This document shows positions 36,339 to 45,138 of a stretch of DNA of 64,000 bases, one piece after another. Source of the stretch: Gracilibacillus alcaliphilus (GTDB lineage: Bacteria; Bacillota; Bacilli; Bacillales; Amphibacillaceae); assembly GCF_016909015.1 (NCBI RefSeq), contig NZ_JAFBFA010000008.1:79597-143596 (forward strand), written 5' to 3'. Below the pieces are notes generated by a model that was given only the letters and a program-made list of their open reading frames with translations, did not search any database and was not told the origin of the DNA. The position numbers and the translations under genes were made by a program. Every line of letters starts with the position of its first letter. Positions within the stretch are counted from its first letter, which is position 1.

Positions 36339-36382
36339 TATATGTTATAACCATATACATTCTAAGTCAAGCTTTGTATAAT
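36339..36382 (+). promoter_or_regulatory. Palindromic operator and promoter of the glxK operon
   Basis: TATATG-N7-CATATA (36339-36357) is a dyad placed where the -35 of the glxK promoter should be; the -10 TATAAT is at 36377-36382, and the -35 itself (ATACAT) is poor. This fits an activator site for the divergently encoded CdaR-type protein. Inferred from position and symmetry. Confidence 0.5.
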
Positions 36383-36425
36383 GGAACACAGACATATCGA
36401 AAACGCTTACCTAGGATGTGATAAC

Positions 36426-37562
36426 ATGAAGATTATTATAGCCCCAGACTCTTTTAAAGGAAGTTTAAGTGCGATTGATGCAGCTAATGCAATGGACAGA
36501 GGAATTAGGAAGGCATTTCCTCAGGCAGAAACGGTCTTATTGCCGGTTGCTGACGGAGGAGAGGGCACATTGGAAACACTTGTAACTGCAACGAAAGGGG
36601 AGATTAGAGAAATCCATGTGGCAGGACCTTTAGGTGAAGAGGTGCTTGCGGCATATGGCGTGTTGGGAGATCAACAAATATGTGTAATTGAAATGGCAAC
36701 AGCTTCAGGGCTTACTCTGATTTCGGAAGAAGAGCTTTCTCCTTTAACCGCAACCACTTATGGAACCGGCCAGCTGATTAAACAAGCCCTCGATGATGGA
36801 TTTAACTCGTTTATTATCGCATTAGGTGGATCGGCTACCAATGACGGAGGCGCAGGCATGCTGCAGGCGCTGGGCCTTAAATTGCTTGATAAGAAAGGAA
36901 AGGAAGTTGGTTATGGTGGAGGAGCATTAAATCAAATTGCTTCGATTGATATCAGTTCTTTTGATGCACGAATTAAGGATTGTATGTTCCTAATTGCATC
37001 AGATGTGGAAAATCCACTGATCGGTCCGAATGGGGCATCCCATATTTTTGGACCGCAAAAAGGGGCAACGCCAGAGATGGTTGAGCAATTAGACCACAAC
37101 CTTGCCCATTTTGCCGATCAGGTGGAAAAAGCAACAGATATCCGTCTGCATGATCGTCCTGGTGCAGGAGCTGCCGGGGGCATTGGCGGGGCATTCCAGG
37201 CCTTCTTTCCTTGCGAAGTTCAAAGGGGGATTGATGTGGTGCTTGAATACAGCAGAATGGCTGCGTTTTTGTCTGATGCAAATTTGGTTATTACCGGTGA
37301 GGGAAAAGTAGACGGCCAAACCGCCTCAGGTAAAACCCCGCTGGGAGTCGCTCAATTGGCACAGAAACATGATGTACCAACGATTATTATAGCTGGGGCT
37401 GTTGGAGCGGGAGCAGAGATCCTTCATTCATATGGAGTGGTAAGCATTCATAGCCTGATAAACCAGCCAATGCCATTAGAAGAAGCGGTTGATCAGGCAG
37501 CTGTGTTATTAGAATCAAGCACTGAACAAATTGTACGTACTTACTTTCATACGACAAATTAG
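36426..37562 (+). CDS. glxK: Glycerate kinase (GlxK/GarK type)
   Basis: ATP-dependent phosphorylation of D-glycerate, feeding glycolysis. It has 378 residues from ATG 36426; AGGATG lies 7 bp before it, and 15 upstream in-frame codons are not family-like. Motifs are KIIIAPDSFKGSLSA at the N-terminus, PVADGGEGTLETL near residue 46, GGSATNDGGAGMLQALG near 135 and GEGKVDGQTASGKTP near 293. Divergent from the CdaR-type regulator, with the LarA-family gene 247 bp downstream. Those 247 bp hold no recognisable gene, only a weak GCGCC/AGTGC hairpin before a T run near 37735. Confidence 0.94.
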   Translation: MKIIIAPDSFKGSLSAIDAANAMDRGIRKAFPQAETVLLPVADGGEGTLETLVTATKGEIREIHVAGPLGEEVLAAYGVLGDQQICVIEMATASGLTLISEEELSPLTATTYGTGQLIKQALDDGFNSFIIALGGSATNDGGAGMLQALGLKLLDKKGKEVGYGGGALNQIASIDISSFDARIKDCMFLIASDVENPLIGPNGASHIFGPQKGATPEMVEQLDHNLAHFADQVEKATDIRLHDRPGAGAAGGIGGAFQAFFPCEVQRGIDVVLEYSRMAAFLSDANLVITGEGKVDGQTASGKTPLGVAQLAQKHDVPTIIIAGAVGAGAEILHSYGVVSIHSLINQPMPLEEAVDQAAVLLESSTEQIVRTYFHTTN

Positions 37563-37809
37563 GAAGAAGTTCTGGTTTGAAAATTAGCAAGGAGATTATT
37601 GACGGAAAGGCATTAAAAAAAAGGGAGCTTATAGACGTAGTGCCAGGCTTGATCTTGCGATTTATTTTTGATCCATATCAATAAATGGTTAGGGCTTTCA
37701 ATACTACCATTAAGCGCCAGTCAAACTAGTAATAGTGCTTTTTTATCATATATTATCATAAAGAAGGCTGAGATTAGTTTTAAAAAAATAAAGAAATGAG
37801 GTATGCAAA

Positions 37810-39084
37810 ATGAAGACCGAACTATTATACGGAAAAGACGGCATTTCATTAGACTTACCAGATAATTCCTTTATTATTGAACCAACAAACCTGCCAAAAC
37901 TGGCTGATGATAAAGAAGCGATCAGGCAGGCATTACGAGACCCAATCGGTGCTCCGCCTTTAAAGGAATCTGTCAAATCAACGGATACCGTATCGATTGT
38001 TATTAGTGATATTACTAGACCAACACCAAATCATATACTGGTTCCGTTATTAATTGAGGAGTTAGATCATGTTCCATTGGAGAATTTTGTGATCATTAAT
38101 GGTACAGGGACACATCGGGATCAGACGAGAGAAGAGTTTGTCCAAATGCTTGGAGAATGGATCGTTGATAACATTCGAATCATCAATAGTCATTGTCATG
38201 ATAAAGACAGCTTAGTCAACTTAGGGAAAAGTAAATTTGGCTGTGATGTCTATTTAAACAAGGAGTATGTAGAGTCAGATTTTCGAATCGTGACAGGTTT
38301 TATTGAGCCACATTTCTTTGCTGGCTTTTCTGGCGGACCAAAAGGAATCATGCCTGGAATTGCCGGAATCGAAACAATTATGACTTTCCATAACGCCAGA
38401 ATGATAGGAGACCCGCTGTCAACATGGGGCAATATGGAGAATAATCCCGTACAAGATATGACTCGTGAAATTAACAGTTTTTGCAAACCAGACTTTATGT
38501 TAAATGTCACCCTGAACCGTGAGAAAGAAATTACTAATGTATTTGCCGGTGAGTTGTATGAGGCACATGATATCGGTTGTGCCTTCGCCAAGAAACATGC
38601 CATGTCGCTTTGTGAAGAACGGTTTGATGTGGTGATTACGTCTAATTCAGGTTATCCATTAGATCAAAATTTATATCAAGCGGTAAAAGGGATGAGTGCT
38701 GCACATAAAATTGTGAAAAAGGATGGAGCTATTATCATTGCTTCTGAATGTTCGGATGGGCTCCCAGACCACGGGAATTTTGCGAAAATCTTTGAAATGG
38801 CGGACAGCCCGCAAACGCTGTTGGATATGATCAATGATCCTGCTTTTAACATGTTTGATCAATGGCAAGTACAAAAACAGGCGGTTGTTCAAGTCTGGGC
38901 AGACGTCTATGTATATTCCAAGTTATCCGATCAACAGATAGAAAATGCGATGTTAAAGCCGACAAATGATATAGAACAGACACTAGCGGAGCTGAAAAAG
39001 AAATATGGTGAATCGATGACGATTGCTGTACTGCCGCTTGGCCCATTAACCATTCCGTATGTAGAGGAAAAAGTAAAAACCTAA
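37810..39084 (+). CDS. larA: LarA-family nickel-pincer racemase/epimerase
   Basis: 424 residues of the lactate racemase (LarA) family, which uses the nickel-pincer nucleotide cofactor. The residues known in Lactiplantibacillus LarA are present: Asp67 and Arg70 in DITRP, His102 in GTGTHR, His168 and the cofactor lysine Lys178 in EPHFFAGFSGGPKG, His194 in TFHNARM, and Tyr/Gln/Lys in LYQAVKGM near 305. Family members act on several 2-hydroxyacids. Next to glycerate kinase and a CdaR-type regulator, glycerate (or a related hydroxyacid) is the likeliest substrate; this is inference. larB, larC and larE for cofactor synthesis are not in the window. Confidence 0.85.
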   Translation: MKTELLYGKDGISLDLPDNSFIIEPTNLPKLADDKEAIRQALRDPIGAPPLKESVKSTDTVSIVISDITRPTPNHILVPLLIEELDHVPLENFVIINGTGTHRDQTREEFVQMLGEWIVDNIRIINSHCHDKDSLVNLGKSKFGCDVYLNKEYVESDFRIVTGFIEPHFFAGFSGGPKGIMPGIAGIETIMTFHNARMIGDPLSTWGNMENNPVQDMTREINSFCKPDFMLNVTLNREKEITNVFAGELYEAHDIGCAFAKKHAMSLCEERFDVVITSNSGYPLDQNLYQAVKGMSAAHKIVKKDGAIIIASECSDGLPDHGNFAKIFEMADSPQTLLDMINDPAFNMFDQWQVQKQAVVQVWADVYVYSKLSDQQIENAMLKPTNDIEQTLAELKKKYGESMTIAVLPLGPLTIPYVEEKVKT

Positions 39085-39086
39085 AT

Positions 39087-39124
39087 GCAAAAAAGGAAGC
39101 CAGTTAAGGTTTCCTTTTTTTTGC
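39087..39124 (+). terminator. Terminator after larA
   Basis: GCAAAAAAGGAA pairs with TTTCCTTTTTTTTGC around CCAGTTAAGG. Confidence 0.88.
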
Positions 39125-39255
39125 AGTATGAAAAGCAAACTTACAATGACTATGGTTTACTTTTGTGAAAAATCAATAAAAAGCTAAAAACATTTTCTAT
39201 TCTAGTTGTTTATGTTAGTATAATAGTATTAAACAGAAGTAGGAAGGGTCTTATA

Positions 39256-40515
39256 ATGAGTACAAAAGTCAATCCAATTCAAGTAAGAGATATTATCATT
39301 GCGAATCAAGTATTAAAAGATGTAGTTGTCAAAACACCATTGCAGCGCGATGCGATTTTATCTGAGAAGTATGACTGTAATGTCTTTTTAAAACGTGAGG
39401 ACTTACAAGTAGTGCGCTCGTTTAAAATCCGTGGTGCTTACAATCTAATGCAAGGTTTGACACAAGAAGAATTACAAAACGGCGTAGTCTGTGCCAGTGC
39501 AGGTAATCATGCACAAGGTGTTGCTTATTCTTGTAAAGCACTTGGCGTAAAGGGTGTTATTTTTATGCCTAGCACGACGCCAAGGCAGAAGGTGAACCGC
39601 GTTGAATTCTTTGGCGGGCCATTTGTGGAAATCCGTTTAATCGGAGATACCTTTGATGATTCCTTCGATAAGGCAATGGAATACTGTGAAGAACATGGTG
39701 CTTCCTTTATTCATCCATTTAATGATACCAGAACCATTACGGGACAAGGTACCATCGGTCTGGAAATATTGGATGCAATGGAAGAACCTATTTCTCATAT
39801 TTTCATGGCGATTGGTGGTGGCGGACTGATTTCAGGTGTAGGCTCTTATATTAATAGCATTAGTCCGGATACCAAGATTGTTGGGGTGGAGCCAGAAGGG
39901 GCTGCCTCGATGAACGCTGCCATGGATAAAGGGGAAGTTGTTAAATTGGATAAAATTGATAAATTCGTCGATGGAGCAAGCGTAAAACAAGTAGGAAATA
40001 TCTCTTTTGATATTGCCAGAGAGTTTATCGATGACATTGCTATTGTACCGGAAGGAAAGCTGTGTACGACACTTCTGGACCTATATAATGAGAATGCCAT
40101 TGTAGCGGAACCTGCTGGAGCATTGCCAGTATCAGCGCTGGATTACTATAAAGATGAAATTAAAGGGAAGAATATCGTTTGTGTCATCAGCGGCGGTAAT
40201 AATGATATTGACCGCATGCAGGAATTTAAAGAACGTTCCCTTATTTATGAAGGCTTTAAGCATTACTTCATTGTGAATTTCCCGCAGCGCGCAGGTGCTT
40301 TGCGTGAGTTTATGAGTGAAGTGCTTGGAGAAGAAGACGATATTACCCGCTTTGAATATACCAAGAAAAACAATCGTGATAAAGGGCCTGTCTTGGTAGG
40401 CATTGAATTAAAACGTGCTGAGGACTATCATTTGATTTTGTCACGAATGGAGAAGAAAGGCTTCACTTATATTGAGATTAATAAAGATGAACAACTGTTC
40501 CAGTTGTTGATATAA
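39256..40515 (+). CDS. ilvA: Threonine dehydratase, biosynthetic (short form)
   Basis: PLP enzyme deaminating threonine to 2-oxobutyrate, first step of isoleucine synthesis. It has 419 residues. The PLP lysine is in SFKIRGAYN near residue 57; the glycine loop is IGGGGLISGVG near 195; SGGNND near 312 holds the pyridine ring. A single C-terminal ACT-like domain (YFIVNFPQRAGALREFM onward) suggests isoleucine regulation, as in Bacillus. No T-box precedes it. ATG behind GTAGGAAGGG; TATAAT at 39219-39224. Confidence 0.95.
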   Translation: MSTKVNPIQVRDIIIANQVLKDVVVKTPLQRDAILSEKYDCNVFLKREDLQVVRSFKIRGAYNLMQGLTQEELQNGVVCASAGNHAQGVAYSCKALGVKGVIFMPSTTPRQKVNRVEFFGGPFVEIRLIGDTFDDSFDKAMEYCEEHGASFIHPFNDTRTITGQGTIGLEILDAMEEPISHIFMAIGGGGLISGVGSYINSISPDTKIVGVEPEGAASMNAAMDKGEVVKLDKIDKFVDGASVKQVGNISFDIAREFIDDIAIVPEGKLCTTLLDLYNENAIVAEPAGALPVSALDYYKDEIKGKNIVCVISGGNNDIDRMQEFKERSLIYEGFKHYFIVNFPQRAGALREFMSEVLGEEDDITRFEYTKKNNRDKGPVLVGIELKRAEDYHLILSRMEKKGFTYIEINKDEQLFQLLI

Positions 40516-40521
40516 TGGTGA

Positions 40522-40548
40522 AAAGGAGCTTGCGAAAGCTCTTTTTTA
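40522..40548 (+). terminator. Terminator of ilvA
   Basis: GAGCTT-GCG-AAAGCTC hairpin followed by T6, right after the ilvA stop. Confidence 0.88.
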
Positions 40549-40596
40549 CTAGGAAAGAATAGACTATGCTTGACTCGCTAGGCCCTGAATAGATAC

Positions 40597-41190
40597 ATGA
40601 AAGCTTACCGGAAGGGATGCGCGAAAGAACGGGAAAAAGCCGAATCACAGCAAAAGGAAATCAAATGTCGTTTATTGGAGAGGCCTTCTAAGGATAATCC
40701 GTATATTTCTTATCCTTTTTTGAATGCCTTGTTTCAATCGATGAACAGACTGATTAGCAGTCCTTACCAATCCAATCGAGTCAAGGCATCATGACAACGG
40801 TCTTTCAAAATTGGAAATCCTTATATGGCATAGCAGTTTGCGTGAATATAAAAAGAACCCTGCAACATTTAAAGCACGTCTCAACATACCGTCATATTGT
40901 CGTTCTAAAGAAAAAGAAATAGTCTTTTCAAACCAGGATTGTGTCATAAAAGCAAATAAATTCTTGAAGTTTCCTCAAACAAAAGCACGTCTTAATATTG
41001 GGAAATTGGGGTATTTGGAAGGAAAGCTCAAGCAGGTTCGGGTAGTTACCTAACGAAAAACAGGGAGCGCATCAACGAAGATGTAAATGGAGCCGCAAAT
41101 ATCATGAGGAAAGTTTTTAAAGAGGCGTTTCATCCCAGTTTTTCCAGTATGGAGGCTTTACGAAGACCGGTATCTTTGGTTGTACAATAA
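40597..41190 (+). pseudogene. Decayed IS1341-type tnpB
   Basis: Pieces of TnpB, the RNA-guided nuclease of IS200/IS605 elements, in order but broken: KAYRKGCAKEREKAE near the start, then (from 40811) REYKKNPATFKARLNIPSYC, EIVFSNQDCVIK and LNIGKLG, a stop at 41053, then in another frame ERINEDVNGAANI, the RuvC-III Asp motif (DxNAAxNI-like), ending at 41188-41190. At least one stop and a large internal deletion that removes the catalytic middle. The N-terminus is missing; a separate N-terminal fragment lies at 27.06 kb. No tnpA is present. Confidence 0.8.
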
Positions 41191-41199
41191 AAGTAATCC

Positions 41200-41333
41200 C
41201 AAAATGGGATAGCGGGGTTGGGGTGGTGTTTTCAGCACACCAATGTGTCAACTCCACTGGTGGTTAATCGTCATCTTGAAAGTCAACACCCTAGAAACCT
41301 CCACTTCAAATTTCGGGAGAAGTTAAGTGGTGG
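41200..41333 (+). ncRNA. Possible omega-RNA / right-end structure of the decayed IS
   Basis: Directly after the tnpB stop comes a dense run of hairpins: TCCCAAAATGGGA, GGTGTTTTCAGCACACC, CCACTGGTGG, and finally CCACTTC ... GAAGTTAAGTGG (41300-41330) followed by TGGGAG. Position and shape match TnpB-associated omega-RNAs, whose scaffold ends at the IS right end so that flanking DNA becomes the guide. The flank starting near TATTCATACTGG (41337) would be that guide. Whether it is still transcribed is unknown. Confidence 0.5.
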
Positions 41334-41407
41334 GAGTATTCATACTGGAACGTACTAAGTACACTGCTTTTGATTCTAAAGTACAGCAATGGGAAAAGAG
41401 GTATGTT

Positions 41408-42388
41408 ATGCGATCTGTTTTACTGGAGAAACTGCTACAGGAAACACCAGAGGAAGAAGCAATTTTAGCTGGGAATCAAGCCGTGAATAAGCAGATATAT
41501 ACCGATATGACCTCAGATTTTGTCGTGCAAAGTGACAAATTTCTCAAAGATGAGTTGATTATGATTCGTAAGCATCCTCGTTTTATTGACTTCCCTAAGC
41601 ATTCTCATGACTTTATCGAGATGAATTACGTCTTTCATGGACAATTTCAGCAAAAGGTAGCAGAGCAGCCGATTCATTTGCGACAAGGGGATATATTACT
41701 GCTTAATCAATATATAGAACATGAATTAAAGGCATGCAGTCATGATGACATTGTCATTAATTTTATTATCCATCCTGCTTTTTTTGACTATATCTTATCG
41801 ACTTTCTCTTCGGGATTTATTCAGAATCAGATGGTATCTTTTCTGATGAACAGTATGTTTAACTATGATCAACATGCCCAATTTCTCTATTATCCTGTCT
41901 CTGATTCCAGCCGTATTCAAGGGTTAATGGAGCAATTGCTCACAGAAATGATGAATGAAACCTTATTAGCGAAATCGAAGATTAAATTTTTAATGGGCTT
42001 ATTGATCCTGGAGTTGGCGGAACAGCAGCAGTCTTATCAAGTTGCCAAACAGGCCACTGCACATGCCTTTGTAGCAGAAGTCTTTCGATATATTGAAAAC
42101 AATTATAAAAATGCCAGTTTACAAAATTTAGCTGATCAATATAATCAAACAAGCTATTGGGTAAGCAAGGAAATTAAAAAGTTAACTAATCATAATTTTA
42201 AAGATCTTGTACAGGAGAAGAGGTTGTTAGTTGCTAAGAATCTCTTAATGTACAGTGATCTATCGGTTCAAGCAATTGCAGAAGAAGTAGGCTATGAGAA
42301 TATCAGCTATTTTTACCGGCTGTTTAAACGCAAGTATCATCAAACACCAAAGGATTTTAAACAGCAGTTACACGGAGAACATAACTAG
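41408..42388 (+). CDS. AraC-family transcriptional regulator
   Basis: 326 residues from ATG 41408 (AGAGG 6 bp upstream). An open frame reaches back to 41327, but that part crosses the IS right end and is probably not native. The N-terminal cupin-like domain (FPKHSHDFIEMNYVFHGQF near residue 62, LRQGDILLLNQYIEHEL near 95) binds an effector, perhaps a sugar. The C-terminal double helix-turn-helix has SLQNLADQYNQTSYWVSK near 237 and LSVQAIAEEVGYENISYFYR near 287. Target unknown; the GNAT gene follows 24 bp downstream. Confidence 0.88.
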   Translation: MRSVLLEKLLQETPEEEAILAGNQAVNKQIYTDMTSDFVVQSDKFLKDELIMIRKHPRFIDFPKHSHDFIEMNYVFHGQFQQKVAEQPIHLRQGDILLLNQYIEHELKACSHDDIVINFIIHPAFFDYILSTFSSGFIQNQMVSFLMNSMFNYDQHAQFLYYPVSDSSRIQGLMEQLLTEMMNETLLAKSKIKFLMGLLILELAEQQQSYQVAKQATAHAFVAEVFRYIENNYKNASLQNLADQYNQTSYWVSKEIKKLTNHNFKDLVQEKRLLVAKNLLMYSDLSVQAIAEEVGYENISYFYRLFKRKYHQTPKDFKQQLHGEHN

Positions 42389-42412
42389 TCACCTAAATAA
42401 AGGAGTAAGCGT

Positions 42413-43219
42413 ATGTATATACCTTCTATTTCTATTGATTTGGCAAACAGAATCGAAAGGGCAGAAAAAAATATTTTATCGTCGCGTCTTGATACATTAA
42501 AACAATTAACTGGCAACCCGCTCGGTATTGAAGTAGAGGAATGGGGCGGAGTGAGTTTATTTTCCTGCAAGGGCATTCCCGGCCCCAGCTTTAACAAAGT
42601 GATTGGACTAACTTCTAAAGAAGAGAAATACGTAGATGATATGATCAACTTTTATGATAAGCGAAAAATCGCCTGCCAATTAGAAATTATTCCAGAAGTT
42701 ACTTCTCCATCCTTTTTGAAATGGTTACATAGTAAAGGATTTTATCAGAGTAGTTTTCGTACCGCTTTATATGGTATACCTGAAAAGTATGATAACAACT
42801 ATCCCAATCTGTCTATAACAGAAATGAAAGCAGATGATTTTGCTGTATTTGGTGATATCTATGTAGATGGCTTTGGGTTACCATCCTTTCTAAGTCAAAG
42901 TATAGCAGATAATAACAAGGTACTGCATAAAGTACCTGACTGGCACTTTTATCTGGCTAAAGAAGGGGATAAGCCATTAGGGCTGGGTGTATATTACAAA
43001 CAAGACAAAACAGCTATATTAGCAGCTGCAGCCACAAGGCAGCAAGACCGAGGAAAAGGAAGTCACAGCGCTTTAATCAGCAGACGGATCACACAGGCTT
43101 TTCTAGATGATTGTGATTTAGTGGTTGGTCAAGCTGCGTTTGCCAGTACAAGTATGCAAAATATGCAAAGAAAAGGTATGCAAATCGCCTATACAAAAGC
43201 GATTTGGACGAGAGCATAA
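42413..43219 (+). CDS. GNAT-family N-acetyltransferase
   Basis: 268 residues. The acetyl-CoA-binding motif A is AAATRQQDRGKGSHSAL near residue 203 (R/Q-x2-G-x-G pattern as RGKGS). The N-terminal ~130 residues form a second, degenerate domain as in two-domain GNATs. C-terminal AFASTSMQNMQRKGMQIAYTKAIW is typical. ATG behind AAAGGAG. Acceptor unknown. Possibly co-transcribed with the AraC gene upstream; a hairpin follows at 43224. Confidence 0.82.
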   Translation: MYIPSISIDLANRIERAEKNILSSRLDTLKQLTGNPLGIEVEEWGGVSLFSCKGIPGPSFNKVIGLTSKEEKYVDDMINFYDKRKIACQLEIIPEVTSPSFLKWLHSKGFYQSSFRTALYGIPEKYDNNYPNLSITEMKADDFAVFGDIYVDGFGLPSFLSQSIADNNKVLHKVPDWHFYLAKEGDKPLGLGVYYKQDKTAILAAAATRQQDRGKGSHSALISRRITQAFLDDCDLVVGQAAFASTSMQNMQRKGMQIAYTKAIWTRA

Positions 43220-43223
43220 AGAA

Positions 43224-43241
43224 CCCCGCTATTTAGCGGGG
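43224..43241. terminator. Bidirectional hairpin between GNAT and VOC genes
   Basis: CCCCGCTATTTAGCGGGG, a perfect stem; T-rich on the minus-strand side (TTCTTTA), so it chiefly ends the leftward gene. Confidence 0.75.
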
Positions 43242-43249
43242 CAATTCCT

Positions 43250-44167
43250 TTACTGATTCTCATGGGCAGCCTTGATGGCAGTGATATCCAGTTTTTTCAT
43301 TTGTAACACAGCTTGATTAACTCGATTAATCTGCTCCGGTGTTCCGGTTGTCATCAGCTCATCCATTATACGAGGGACGATTTGCCAGGAAACGCCATAC
43401 TTATCCTTTAACCAGCCGCATTGTTCAGCTGCGGGCACAGCAGAAAGCTTATCCCAATAATGATCGATTTCCTCTTGAGTATCACAGTACACCATCAAAG
43501 AAACAGCTTCATTAAAAGAAAAGTGATGTTCTTGGGCGCTATCCATCGCTACAAACCATTGATGACAAAGCATAAAATCAGCGAACATGATTGTCCCTTC
43601 TTGATCTGGCTCCATTCCGGCAGGGTAACGGGCAATTACACCTTCTTTAGCCCCTTCAAAGATGGATAAATATAACTGTATCGCTTCTTCTGCCTTTCCG
43701 CACTGATCACCGACAAATGTCATGGAAGGAATAATGACAGGCCGCTCCTCGCCCTCGGGATTAGTTAAGATTAGCTGCCAAGTCAAACCATATTTATCTT
43801 GAATCCAGCCATAGCGATCACTAAATGGATAGCTATCCAGCGGCATTAATACTGTGCCGCCTTCTGATAATCGCTCCCAAACCTGGTCAATTTTTTCACG
43901 GGCATCCTTGTCACGTGAAAGGTCGAAGTTGACCATAAATGAAATAGAAGGATTAAATGTAAAATGCGGCCCGGCACTGATTGCCATAAAGGAATGACCC
44001 CATAGTTCAAAGGAAACCAAATTTGCATCGCCGTTAGGTGTTTCGTTAAGTGTTGTCCGATTTGTTAGCTGTGAGTTAGGGAAGATAGAGGTGTAAAAGG
44101 CGGCAGCTTCACTTGCTTCTGTGTCATACCACAGATGATAGACAATGTTTTGTTTTGTGTTTGACAT
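43250..44167 (-). CDS. Tandem VOC-domain (PhnB/YjdN-like) protein
   Basis: 305 residues made of two PhnB/3-demethylubiquinone methyltransferase-like halves. Each half begins with an AAFYTSIFPNS / AIQLYLSIFEG helix and ends with GWIQDKYGLTWQLIL (first, near residue 130) and GWLKDKYGVSWQIVP (second, near 270). Such proteins are dimeric in one chain; the reaction is unknown. ATG behind AAGGAGG. The neighbouring minus-strand gene is also a VOC protein, but the 120-bp gap suggests separate units. Confidence 0.85.
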   Translation of the reverse strand: MSNTKQNIVYHLWYDTEASEAAAFYTSIFPNSQLTNRTTLNETPNGDANLVSFELWGHSFMAISAGPHFTFNPSISFMVNFDLSRDKDAREKIDQVWERLSEGGTVLMPLDSYPFSDRYGWIQDKYGLTWQLILTNPEGEERPVIIPSMTFVGDQCGKAEEAIQLYLSIFEGAKEGVIARYPAGMEPDQEGTIMFADFMLCHQWFVAMDSAQEHHFSFNEAVSLMVYCDTQEEIDHYWDKLSAVPAAEQCGWLKDKYGVSWQIVPRIMDELMTTGTPEQINRVNQAVLQMKKLDITAIKAAHENQ

Positions 44168-44269
44168 AGTTATTCCTCCTTGTATAAGATCAGTATTTCA
44201 TAATTTAAAAAGATCATTTACTTATGTTATATCATAGAAAATCAAGGGAGAGAGATGGCGTATCAATGA

Positions 44270-44625
44270 CTATAACCATTTTAAGAACTCTAAGCGATTA
44301 CCAAACGGTCATCCACAAAAAAACGTTGTGCTCCTTCCAATAGTTCATCTTCTTTTACCGCGACCTCGTGTTCTGTTAACCTTTCCTTTAATAAGTTTAT
44401 ATTCTCTACTGTAAATGCTGGATGTGCCTTGATAGCCGGGGTGAAATTCTCTTGTATGCCGATGTGCAGCTGTTGCGGACCACATTGGAACCAAACCCCG
44501 CCGCGTTTTTTTAAGTTGGCTGGTTTTTCTACTTCCTGCATACCTAAAATATTTCCGAAAAATGCTTTTGGCTCACTGCCGGGAGGTGCTGCTAATTGCA
44601 CATGGTCAATCCCTGTCAACATCAT
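44270..44625 (-). pseudogene. Glyoxalase/VOC protein with a 3' frameshift
   Basis: The frame starts MMLTGIDHVQLAAPPGSEP and runs as a normal small VOC protein to ...RFFVDD, then reads RLVIA and stops at 44290 after 111 residues. In the next frame the continuing DNA encodes FGNRLEFLKWL before a stop at 44270-44272, exactly the expected VDDPFGNRLEF ending. A single missing base after GATGAC explains it. The lost Glu of NRLEF is normally a metal ligand, so the truncated product may be inactive. A sequencing error is the alternative. Confidence 0.75.
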
Positions 44626-44740
44626 TCGTCCCTCATTTCTATTAGAGTTAATTTCAATATACCGTAATCGATTATGTTTGTAAATTGAGGATACATGTTA
44701 CAATGAGAATAGATTATCTATCCATCTGAGGGGGAATAAG

Positions 44741-45079
44741 ATGAAGAAAAACAATTTTATATTTTTTATTTCCTTTTTATTTTCAATTGCCCTTTTTATC
44801 AGCATGATTCAATACGGTCAAAACGGTAAGGTCTATTTTGCCATGTTGTCTGGTATAGGTTTGCTTTTGTTTGTGGCATTTCTGATCGGATATCAGCAAG
44901 AGAGAAAGCAAGTGATTATACTGGGAATGGCATGTTATGGACTACATATTGTCTATTCCATTTTTACATTGATTTGGTTTGGAATACATGGGGAATTAGA
45001 TCTTTTCACTATTCTTTCATCCATCGTTTATATCGTAATTGGCTCAGTTGTCCTTTTCTTATTTAAAAAAGGATTGTGA
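44741..45079 (+). CDS. Small four-helix membrane protein, unknown function
   Basis: 112 residues with four predicted membrane helices: FIFFISFLFSIALFISMI, FAMLSGIGLLLFVAFLIG, VIILGMACYGLHIVYSIF and ILSSIVYIVIGSVVLFLF. Basic residues sit at both termini. ATG behind GAGGGGGAA. No motif I recognise. Convergent with the sulfurtransferase across a strong terminator. Confidence 0.7.
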   Translation: MKKNNFIFFISFLFSIALFISMIQYGQNGKVYFAMLSGIGLLLFVAFLIGYQQERKQVIILGMACYGLHIVYSIFTLIWFGIHGELDLFTILSSIVYIVIGSVVLFLFKKGL

Positions 45080-45091
45080 AACAGGGAAAAA

Positions 45092-45132
45092 CAAGACGTC
45101 TCTGCCTAATAAACAGTGGTAGAGACGTCTTG
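45092..45132. terminator. Bidirectional terminator
   Basis: CAAGACGTCTCT and AGAGACGTCTTG form a perfect 12-bp stem between the convergent membrane-protein and sulfurtransferase genes. Confidence 0.85.
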
Positions 45133-45138
45133 AAGTAT

